From Phaeoceros laevis (Eukaryota; Anthocerotophyta; Anthocerotopsida; Notothyladales): a stretch of 24,060 nucleotides of DNA. The notes beneath the pieces were generated by a model, which saw nothing but the letters and a program-made list of their open reading frames with translations, searched no databases and had not been told where the DNA came from. The DNA lies in NCBI GenBank assembly GCA_049999765.1, contig JBNGIQ010005852.1:1-24060 (forward strand), in the 5' to 3' direction. Made by a program: the position numbers and the translations under genes. How positions within the stretch are numbered: position 1 is the first letter of the stretch; each line of letters starts with the position of its first letter. Of this stretch, positions 17,545-24,060 are shown in pieces.

Positions 17545-20295
17545 TTACGGATGTGGCAAAGAATGAAGAGGTTTTTGTGTATAGGAGATGCAACGAGGTA
17601 AATTGTCTGAAGAAGGTAAGGCAATCCACGTAGAAGGGTTATGTTTGTTGACAGCCGCTTCACTGGACTGTTTCGAAGGGTGGTGGGGGAATGATTCAAT
17701 ACATGAATGAGCGGATGCCATGAAAGAAGTGCTGGGAATAGCTTCACTCTCAATGTGCTTCCTGTCACCAACTACAAACGCGTGCATGAACCCACCTATG
17801 TCAGTCCACCAACTCTGCCCTGGCTGCTTACATGCACCAAATTTCACTCTCCTTCTATGCATCTCCTTTGCCTCCTCCCACATCTGAGCGCCCTTGTATA
17901 TGTTGGACATCAAGACATATGCTGCCCCATCATTCTCATCCAATTCCACTGCAGATTCAAAAGCTTGTCGTCCAACCTCCACATTGGTCCACTTTTGACA
18001 GGCACTTAGCAATGTGTGCCATACTGCATCGGTAGGTTGGAAAGGCATGGTCTTCACTAGCTGTAGCGCCTCTTCCAGGTGGCCTGCACGACCCAGGAGA
18101 TCCGTCATACAAGTGTAGTGCTCAATGGTCGGAGTGATGCCATACTCTGTACTCATAGCCTCAAAATAAGTTCGGCCTTTGTCCACCAGGCCCACATGAC
18201 TGCATACAGTTAGGACACTCTGAAAAGTGATGCCGTCTGGCTTTATGCCATCTTGCCTCATCATGTGCACCAAGTCGGACACAATCTCACTGTCACCTAG
18301 GCGGGTATACCCTGCAATGAGTGCATTCCATGCCCTGATGTCTCTGTCGGGTAAAGAATCAAAGACCAGCCGTGAATCCAACATGCTCCCGCACTTTGCA
18401 TACAAATTTACCAAGCAAGAGCCAACAATCACGTCATCTTGTAGACCTCGCTGTTGTATCTGTGCATGGAGCTGCCTACCCAGAGGCAGGGCTGCTACAG
18501 TTGCACACGCCTGCAGAAGGCACACAAATGTGACAGTATTGGCTGGAGTGATGCCTTCTTGTTGCATATTTGTGTAGAGACAAAGGGCTTCATGAGCCAT
18601 CCCCTGCTGGGCATAACCTGCAATCATGGCCGTCCATGTCACTACATCTTTTTTGGAAAGTCTATCGAACACTATCTGAGCATGCTTTACACTGCCACAC
18701 TTTGCATACATGGTGACCAAGCAGTTGCCGACAACAACATCGGCTTTCAATCCTTGTTCTTCAAGCTGGGCATGGAGCTGCTTTCCTTGCTGCAGAGCTG
18801 CGATACCTACACTTGCACATGCTTGCAAGAGGCATACAAATGTGACAGAGTCAGGTGGAGTGATGCCTTCGTCTTGCATACTACGGTATAGACTAAGGGC
18901 TTCCTGAGCCATTTCCTGCTGGGCATAACCTCTGATCATTGCGGTCCAAGTCACCACATTTTTCTGGGGGAGTTTGTCAAACACTCTCTGAGCATCCTCT
19001 ACACTCCCGCACTTGGCGTACATGTTCACCAAGCTGGTGCCTACAACCACATCATGTTGTAGCCCTCGTTCTTCAATGTCTGCATGCAGCTGCTTCCCCT
19101 GATTCAGAGCTGCCATACCCGCACATGCCTGGAGGAGGCATGCAAAAGTGAAAGAGTCGGGTGAACTCATACCTTCTCGTTGCATGCTACTGTAAAGGCT
19201 AAAGGCTTCATGACCCATCCCCTGCTGGGCATAACCTGAAATCATGGCAGTCCACATCACTACATCTCTGTGAGGAAGTCCATCAAACACTCTGCGAGCA
19301 TCCTCTAAGCTATTGCACTTTGCGTACATATCAACCAAGCAGGTTTGGACAAACATATTTGGCTCCCCTTCACTAGCTACAATCTGCGCATGGACATCCT
19401 TGCCGGCAGCCAGATTACCTGCACTCGCACACGCCTTGAGAACTGCTACAAATATACGATTGTCTGGCTTAACGGTCGATTCACGCATCTGACTATATAG
19501 TCCTATAGCCTGGGTGGGCTCTCCATGTCTAGCATATGCCAATATAATGGACGACCAATTGTAGGCGTCTGGTGTAGAGACCTTGGCAAAGACTTGCATT
19601 GCCTCCTCTAACCTCCCATGAGAGGCATACAGACCGATTAGGTGAGTGGCCAAGAATGCGTTTCCATCATACCCACTTTTGACAGCGAGAGCATGAATGC
19701 GTCTGCCCAAAACCAAGTCCTTCTTCGCGACACACCTCTTGAGGACGCGATAGAACACATTGTAAGATACATGGCATCCTCGGTGCACCAGGAGGTTCAA
19801 CGCATGAACAGCTTCAGTGACCTTTCCATCTTCACATAATTTTGCCACTTCCGCACTTCCCTCACGCCCTTCGGTAGCTCCTTGAACGAAGGTAGATAGG
19901 GACCCGGCAGGCCTCTCCATCCCAGCGTCCCATATGGCTAGCTGGCAGTCCAGCCAAGCATGCTTGTACCAACTACCAAGCTTCTGGGGGCTCGCATCAG
20001 CTCTCGGGGGGCTCCGCCTGTTGTCCCACCACTGTGTTGGATCTGCAAAAGAATCATTCCATAGAAAATCCTGCACCAGTTGCGTAGTCATCCCTTGCTC
20101 TCCCAAAAATGACTGGCAATTCCCACTCCACACCTTCGTTGCACGGTGGCTGAGGACCGCATGTCCGTCATTCTTGGCTAATCTCTGCACAAACAGAAAC
20201 GTTTGATTGTGCGAGATTGCGCACATTGGTGGGACATTCCCAGTCAAATTTGAGCCGGACTGCTCGAATATTAGCTGCAACGAGCTGGCAGCCAT
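17545..20295 (-). CDS. PLS-class pentatricopeptide repeat protein ending after the E/E+ region, DYW domain absent
   Basis: A single exon of 916 codons from ATG 20295. Residues 1-145 form a divergent N-terminus that may hold an organelle-targeting sequence. PPR motifs of the P, L and S types run from about 150 to 700 (YAKCGSVEDAQRVFD, VVTWTAMIRGYAQQ, TFVCLLQACA and similar). Three consecutive blocks starting at GYAQQ (354, 456, 560) are strikingly alike. An E-type region follows (YTCMTDLLGRAGHLEEAL, AAYVLMSNIYKGAQMWEEA), then the PG box (QPGQSWWTD, 825-832) and E+-like HAFVVGDRKH (838-847). At SEAI (850-853), where DYW proteins continue, the frame runs into about 60 unrelated residues. Such proteins bind specific organelle RNAs. 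E-type members without DYW usually recruit a deaminase in trans for C-to-U editing. Whether the missing domain is ancestral or a recent loss is open. Confidence 0.93.
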   Translation of the reverse strand: MAASSLQLIFEQSGSNLTGNVPPMCAISHNQTFLFVQRLAKNDGHAVLSHRATKVWSGNCQSFLGEQGMTTQLVQDFLWNDSFADPTQWWDNRRSPPRADASPQKLGSWYKHAWLDCQLAIWDAGMERPAGSLSTFVQGATEGREGSAEVAKLCEDGKVTEAVHALNLLVHRGCHVSYNVFYRVLKRCVAKKDLVLGRRIHALAVKSGYDGNAFLATHLIGLYASHGRLEEAMQVFAKVSTPDAYNWSSIILAYARHGEPTQAIGLYSQMRESTVKPDNRIFVAVLKACASAGNLAAGKDVHAQIVASEGEPNMFVQTCLVDMYAKCNSLEDARRVFDGLPHRDVVMWTAMISGYAQQGMGHEAFSLYSSMQREGMSSPDSFTFACLLQACAGMAALNQGKQLHADIEERGLQHDVVVGTSLVNMYAKCGSVEDAQRVFDKLPQKNVVTWTAMIRGYAQQEMAQEALSLYRSMQDEGITPPDSVTFVCLLQACASVGIAALQQGKQLHAQLEEQGLKADVVVGNCLVTMYAKCGSVKHAQIVFDRLSKKDVVTWTAMIAGYAQQGMAHEALCLYTNMQQEGITPANTVTFVCLLQACATVAALPLGRQLHAQIQQRGLQDDVIVGSCLVNLYAKCGSMLDSRLVFDSLPDRDIRAWNALIAGYTRLGDSEIVSDLVHMMRQDGIKPDGITFQSVLTVCSHVGLVDKGRTYFEAMSTEYGITPTIEHYTCMTDLLGRAGHLEEALQLVKTMPFQPTDAVWHTLLSACQKWTNVEVGRQAFESAVELDENDGAAYVLMSNIYKGAQMWEEAKEMHRRRVKFGACKQPGQSWWTDIGGFMHAFVVGDRKHIESEAIPSTSFMASAHSCIESFPHHPSKQSSEAAVNKHNPSTWIALPSSDNLPRCISYTQKPLHSLPHP

Positions 20296-20491
20296 TATCC
20301 AAGAACAATCTCACAAGCCGCCAGAGGGTCGTGATCGTCATTATCTCCCGCCTGAACTGGACTCGAATGGCACAGAACCGGATGGATTATTAGGGCAACT
20401 TGGCAAGTTGTAGTGGCCTCTGGGACCAAGACCGTCAGAGTGGATGGAGTCAAGCGGGACGTGATCGAACCAGCAGTTTTGCCGTGGCGCC
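20296..20491. promoter_or_regulatory. Short region between the PPR gene and the SF3A2 remnant
   Basis: 196 bp separate the PPR start codon from the ancestral start of the SF3A2-like remnant, which points the opposite way. It probably holds the PPR promoter and 5' leader. No TATA box or other motif stands out. Confidence 0.3.
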
Positions 20492-20940
20492 ATGGACAGG
20501 GAGTGGGGGCAGCAAACCTGGAAGCGGGGGCGTCGACTGAAATTGAGGCCATGGACTGACGAGAGCGGCTCCGCCGGTTGGCGCTGGAGACCACGTGCAC
20601 CGACCTAGTCCCTAGCTAAGGATCCCTATTTTATGCGGAACCGTCTTGGCAGGTGAGCAAGTGCCTTGGTTTCTCAGCAGCACTGTAGACTGAGTGAGCT
20701 CTTTGCGACCAATATTGTTTCCAGACACATTGTGTGATGTCTGATCGTCTTTGCACAGTGGGTTTGGAGACTATCAGACCTTCTGCGCTAAAATTGGTGA
20801 TGCATGCTATGCAGTAGTACTGCAAGTTAGTTGGTCACGTATTGTACTGACTTGAATTCTGTATTGCAGTTAAGATTGGACGACCTGGCTACAGGGTGAG
20901 CAAGCAATTTGGCCTTGATACCGCCGGCAATCTCTTTTGA
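20492..20940 (+). pseudogene. SF3A2: Decayed SF3A2 (SF3a66, splicing factor 3A subunit 2) fragment with intron remnants
   Basis: Starting at ATG 20492 the sequence codes MDREWG, then, after one extra base at 20510, SKPGSGGV, matching the conserved start of plant SF3A2. A second shift leads to EAMD, a TGA (20557-20559) where the family has Arg, then RERLRRLALET. Small insertions near 20593-20598 and 20608-20614 break the frame, and KDPYFMRNRLG follows with a good donor (AG|GTGAGC at 20652/20653). The next zinc-finger exon (YECKLCLTLH) is not recognisable. After an acceptor at 20869, KIGRPGYRVSKQF resumes, ending at TGA 20938-20940. Retained intron borders imply a DNA-level duplicate, not a retrocopy. 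It cannot make SF3A2. A functional copy must lie elsewhere, since the factor is essential for U2 snRNP and splicing. Confidence 0.8.
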
Positions 20941-21159
20941 AGGTTTCTATTTCTCACTTCCACCCGTCCAGTCTCTGTTGACTACTGGCCCGCCCTGACT
21001 GATTTCATCTTTAAACTTTTAGCTTACTATGACCTAGGTTTGGCTGAATGTTTCTGATGCCCGTAGGATCCATCACTGCCTCACATCCAGAAAGCTTTGC
21101 AGATTAGAGAACAGAAGATACTTAAAAAAAGCCAAGACCAGCCTCTTATCTGCTGGAGG

Positions 21160-21184
21160 CGACCCGGGACGGTTTCCCGGGTCG
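21160..21184. repeat. GC-rich inverted repeat, 10-bp arms, 5-nt loop
   Basis: CGACCCGGGA (21160-21169), loop CGGTT, then TCCCGGGTCG (21175-21184). The arms are perfectly complementary. Confidence 0.9.
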
Positions 21185-21294
21185 GCTTCCATTATTAGCC
21201 CTTACTAAAATAAAAGCGCGCTCCGCCCGGTACCCGGCTACTGTATATGAGCAGCTTAAAAAAGACTGCCAGGGCGACACAAACTTGTCGTCTT

Positions 21295-21319
21295 GCATGA
21301 GCCGGGCCCGGGCTCATGC
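21295..21319. repeat. GC-rich inverted repeat, 9-bp arms, 7-nt centre
   Basis: GCATGAGCC (21295-21303), centre GGGCCCG, then GGCTCATGC (21311-21319). The arms are perfectly complementary. Confidence 0.9.
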
Positions 21320-21547
21320 GAAACGGCCCTAACCGGAGCAGAATCTGGTGGCATACTCTCTACCCGAGGTCCTCGTCCCTTGCTGACTTCCTCACGATGC
21401 TGGCCAGTTGGTTGCAGGTTAGGTGAACGTGAACTTTAAAGAATCTCAGAACAAACTATTCTGGAGAAGGGCATTCGGAAGGATGTATTGTGGAGGACCA
21501 GTTGGCCCTGGTCATCACCAAACGGAGCAAGGTGCCGAAGCGCTGGT

Positions 21548-22009
21548 ATGGCACTCTTGTTCCTTCTGTTGCTTGTTACGGCTACCGGTTGCCTCAGTAC
21601 TGATGAGGACAGGGCTTTCTTGGAAGGAGGCCAGTCACTGGAGCCCTACCAGTACCTTGATGCGGGCGTTTATCGGCTTCAGATGGAATCCAATACTTGC
21701 ACGCTGAGATTGTGGAAGGCCTACATATATGGACTCGTGTGGCAATCTACCGGCGGCGCACCTGTGAGTCCTCAGGACATATCGGTGTGCAAGCTGACGT
21801 TGCATAAAAATGGCAATCTGGTGATATCCAGTCCCAGTAACCCCGTCATTTGGCAGTCCAACGCCGCCTACCCTGTGGACGTGTATTGCAGACTCGAATT
21901 GAAAAATGTGATGGATACATGGGGGACGGCTGCAGTTTTTTGTTCTCCTTATGCATATGTGCCTTTGTGGAGCATTGGAATTCCTCTATGGAGTACTGGA
22001 GTCTGGTAG
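21548..22009 (+). CDS. Secreted GNA-like (bulb-type) lectin, 153 aa, with degenerate sugar-binding motif
   Basis: From ATG 21548, a hydrophobic Leu-rich signal peptide (about residues 1-17) leads into a bulb-type lectin domain. Family marks are GGQSL (27-31), Y-x-L-x-M (42-46), CTLRLW (51-56), VWQSTGG (64-70), CKLTLHKNGNLVI (81-93), VIWQSNAAYPV (100-110) and YCRLEL (113-118). Length is close to that of monocot mannose-lectin precursors. The mannose motif Q-x-D-x-N-x-V-x-Y reads H-K-N-G-N-L-V-I-S at 86-94, so Q, D and Y are replaced, and no intact copy appears in the other two subdomains. The C-terminus contains PLWS twice (139-142, 146-149). I chose this Met because it begins the signal peptide; the frame is open upstream. 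AATAAA lies at 22218-22223. Likely extracellular; actual sugar binding is uncertain. Confidence 0.75.
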   Translation: MALLFLLLLVTATGCLSTDEDRAFLEGGQSLEPYQYLDAGVYRLQMESNTCTLRLWKAYIYGLVWQSTGGAPVSPQDISVCKLTLHKNGNLVISSPSNPVIWQSNAAYPVDVYCRLELKNVMDTWGTAAVFCSPYAYVPLWSIGIPLWSTGVW

Positions 22010-22438
22010 CTAGCCTGTTCCGAACAATCGTCTGATCTATCTGCTAGATAATAATGTCTACAATGTTTGTAAACAGTTAATTGGAGCCTTCGATGATGTT
22101 GCAGTGGTGATTCCCGGATCTTGTCGAACTTGGTTATGTCGAACTTAGTAGCAGGCTCGATGTAGTTGCAAGTGAGAATGGGCCCGAGCAGCAACCTTGG
22201 AAAAGCCTATCCCAATTAATAAACAATATTAATCATAACTAGTTGCTGTAAGCTCTTGTCTTGAATGAATGAATGAATGATTTTTACCCATCTGGGCGCA
22301 GGTCTTCTTGTGAATGGAGTCACGATGGCTTGGTAAATGATGTTAGAAGGCCAATTCATTATCCCCCAATGGAAATGGGAGGTCATGGCGTCTCGATGAG
22401 GCTAAAAGAATATGGGTAGACATGGATGTCGGCAATGT
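22010..22438. other. 3' flank of the lectin gene, with AATAAA and a TGAA microsatellite
   Basis: AATAAA at 22218-22223 lies 209 bp after the lectin stop. A (TGAA)n run occupies about 22262-22279. No gene was recognised. Confidence 0.45.
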
Positions 22439-23473
22439 TCAATACCACTCGCAGACGCAATCGGAGCGAAACCCGATCTCCTCTCTCAAACTGTAGGAAG
22501 TCCTCACAACCTTCGCCCTAAGGCTCCCCATCTCCTCCGACTTCTCCTGCATCCGCTTCATCCTGTGAACCGCTGCCGCCGCCTCCAAGTTAGCTTGGGT
22601 CACCTTCTTCATAAAATGGAATGCGACATTGGATGCCACTTCCTGTGCCTCCTCCACGTCAATTTTGGCAGCACTACTAGCTCCATGACTCCAGTCTTCA
22701 AGCTTCATCATAGTGATCTCAGCGTACCAATTCACTATGGCCTCCGGGATCAGCTTACTAGCCACGTATGCTCCTGCAAATTCTTTCCTGAACAAAGTTT
22801 TCCCGGGGGAGAACGTTCTTCCGCTGGCCTCAAAAATCTCAACGACCTCTTTTCTCCAATCCTCCGGAAGCACCGCTGACTCGTAGTTCCTCTTGGTTGG
22901 TAGTCCAAAGCCTTTGATGTTCTTGTCAATTGTAGCATCCAACGCCCTCTTCCTCAGTTGCACCCTAAAGTAATTGCTGACAACTCCGAAGTCTCCAACC
23001 TGGTGCCTGCACAGCCCCCAGACCCCCGCTGGTTCTTGCCCATGGGGATTGTACCATTGCCGACATTTGGGATGCAACAACCCCAACGTCCCCTCCGTAA
23101 CCTCCTTCCCATTGGAAGCCTTCAGCGTTAATCCCGCCGATGGGTTGAAGATCACCATCGAACTTGGGCCCTCTTGGCCGTCCTCTCCAGCCGTCAGCAC
23201 TCGGAAGGGGATCCCCAGTCCCCCTGGGATTGGCATCCGCACCGTGTAGGTTGGCAACCGCGGTTCCACAATCTCGGACACCAAAATCGCCGAGCCCTGA
23301 TGCACCACCAGCTCGGAGGCCTGGGTTTCCACTGATGAAGACCCTGCACCTTCCATGCTGACGCCGCTGACTGGAGCCGCTGGAGCCTGCTGGAGCCGCT
23401 GAAGCTGCTGGCTGGCGCTACTTGACCTACTGGAGCTGCTGCCATGAGCTGCTTGATCCGGTGCAATACTCAT
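22439..23473 (-). CDS. Orphan 344-aa protein, possibly mobile-element related
   Basis: A single uninterrupted frame of 344 codons from ATG 23473. Residues 1-50 are low-complexity (Ser, Gln and Ala runs such as SSSSRSSSASQQLQRLQQ), encoded by short CTGGAGCCGCTG-like DNA repeats. A middle part (about 70-190) has Gly/Pro-rich motifs (PIPGGLGIPFRVL, NPSAGLTL) and a Cys/His set (HPKCRQWYNPHG, WGLCRHQ) that might bind metal. The C-terminal third is helical and charged (KIDVEEAQEVASNVAFHFMK, MKRMQEKSEEMGSLRAK). I recognise no family, and there is no signal peptide or membrane segment. Length, lack of stops and regular amino-acid use argue for a real or recently real gene. Flanking short repeats and lack of introns suggest a multi-copy or element-encoded origin. 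Confidence 0.6.
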   Translation of the reverse strand: MSIAPDQAAHGSSSSRSSSASQQLQRLQQAPAAPVSGVSMEGAGSSSVETQASELVVHQGSAILVSEIVEPRLPTYTVRMPIPGGLGIPFRVLTAGEDGQEGPSSMVIFNPSAGLTLKASNGKEVTEGTLGLLHPKCRQWYNPHGQEPAGVWGLCRHQVGDFGVVSNYFRVQLRKRALDATIDKNIKGFGLPTKRNYESAVLPEDWRKEVVEIFEASGRTFSPGKTLFRKEFAGAYVASKLIPEAIVNWYAEITMMKLEDWSHGASSAAKIDVEEAQEVASNVAFHFMKKVTQANLEAAAAVHRMKRMQEKSEEMGSLRAKVVRTSYSLREEIGFRSDCVCEWY

Positions 23474-23616
23474 GACCGGGGATCGAGCTGCGAGTGGAGC
23501 GCTGCAGTAGCAGTAGTAAAGAGCCGCGTAGTGGAGCGCTGTAGTAAAGCCCGCTTTGGAACTAACTAATAGTGGACGTGGTTTTGTTTTTTAAACATAG
23601 CTTTATTTGGCATAAT

Positions 23617-23646
23617 GGATAGCGGAGCCTCCACTATCCGCTATCC
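23617..23646. repeat. Inverted repeat with 10-bp arms and 10-nt loop
   Basis: GGATAGCGGA (23617-23626), 10-nt spacer, then TCCGCTATCC (23637-23646), perfectly complementary. Confidence 0.85.
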
Positions 23647-23746
23647 AATAGTGCAAATTATGCAAATTGAACTTGCAGGTCCAGGTCAGAGTCACTTTAA
23701 TGATCAAATAACACAACCATTTCGAATATAATTCTATAGGTGACAG

Positions 23747-23825
23747 CCCTTAGAGTGCACTTAGTGGTTCCGCCAACCGCTTCTGCTAAGATTGTCAAAA
23801 GTTGTCAGTGCCCTTAGAGTGCACT
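23747..23825. repeat. 15-bp direct repeat, 64 bp apart
   Basis: CCCTTAGAGTGCACT occurs at 23747-23761 and again at 23811-23825, identical in both. It might be the footprint of a small insertion or a duplicated regulatory site. Confidence 0.7.
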
Positions 23826-24060
23826 GAGCCCCTTATGCTTTGGGTTTCGACCATGGAGACATTATGCTCATTCTCAGCAAACATATGTAACGCAGACGCT
23901 TGACCATTGGTAAGGACACTGAAGTGACCTATGCTACTTCTAGAAACCTGAACACTACCACTCTTACTACTATTACTAGTCTTGAGTTCCTTCCAAGTCT
24001 TCTCTTCAAAACTTGGTTGAGGGTTCTAAGAAACTTGAAGTTCCAACAAACATCTTTTTT

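Larger units (their letters stand above)
20941..21547. other. Intergenic stretch with GC-rich hairpins, no recognisable gene
   Basis: Two strong inverted repeats (21160-21184 and 21295-21319) lie in a CCGGG-rich patch. An exon-like frame after GTAG at about 21067 (DPSLPHIQKALQIREQKI) may be another captured gene piece but matches nothing I can name. It may contain the lectin promoter; GTATATGA at 21243-21250 is weakly TATA-like. Confidence 0.4.
23474..24060. other. Repeat-bearing flank upstream of the orphan ORF, no recognisable gene
   Basis: GTGGAGCGCTG occurs at about 23494 and 23531, both followed by AGTA-rich sequence, as a local duplication. An inverted repeat (23617-23646) and a 15-bp direct repeat (23747-23761, 23811-23825) follow. 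The rest is A/T-rich and shows no coding frame. Confidence 0.5.

Noticed and set aside
17376-17771. Frame-shifted continuation of the PPR protein that might restore a DYW domain
   Set aside because: I looked in all minus-strand frames for HxE, CxxC or a DYW end and saw none, so the domain is absent rather than frameshifted.
1-24060. tRNA, rRNA or CRISPR-like arrays
   Set aside because: No cloverleaf with A/B boxes, rRNA-like block or regularly spaced repeat array was recognised by eye; the array at 2.0-2.9 kb has irregular spacing and no spacers.

Overview
The window looks like nuclear DNA of a land plant, probably a non-seed lineage (bryophyte or lycophyte type). The evidence is genes with many introns of only about 74-160 bp, a plastid-type J-domain/ferredoxin protein, a large intronless PLS-type PPR protein, a plant pectate lyase, a GNA-type lectin and a chromodomain Ty3/gypsy retrotransposon. 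The lineage cannot be fixed from sequence alone. There are two 100-N assembly gaps (237-336 and 14864-14963).

Layout. 1-1030 is the 3' end of a Ty3/gypsy chromovirus (integrase C-terminus, chromodomain, probable LTR start), duplicated across the first gap. 1030-4836 is gene-poor and repeat-rich: a degenerate satellite-like array (2031-2850) with a perfect 30-bp palindrome, two tandem duplications near 4.0-4.3 kb and a possible LTR/primer-binding-site junction. A possible 79-residue membrane protein lies at 4837-5076. A four-exon gene for a J-domain + 4Fe-4S + two-helix membrane protein occupies 5285-7177. 7178-9455 shows no recognisable gene.

The conserved core is 9456-14583. The 12-exon WDR3/UTP12 gene (minus strand, 947 aa) and the intronless BCCIP/BCP1 gene (plus strand, 327 aa) diverge from a 128-bp shared promoter carrying telo-box-like motifs. 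Both belong to ribosome biogenesis, so co-regulation is plausible. Next is a small six-exon gene (15023-15802) for a 113-aa coiled-coil protein made of four 18-residue repeats, one repeat per exon. It converges on a five-exon pectate lyase gene (minus, 343 aa) with two GC-AG introns. Just upstream of that, on the same strand, is a 916-aa PPR protein that stops before a DYW domain.

Divergent from the PPR gene is a decayed SF3A2 (SF3a66) fragment that keeps intron borders, followed by GC-rich hairpins, a 153-aa secreted GNA-like lectin with a degenerate sugar-binding motif, and a 344-aa orphan ORF on the minus strand flanked by short repeats.

All exon structures were built by hand from splice signals, reading phase and family knowledge. 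The WDR3, J/ferredoxin, pectate lyase and coiled-coil models each close in frame, and WDR3 also comes out near its known family length.
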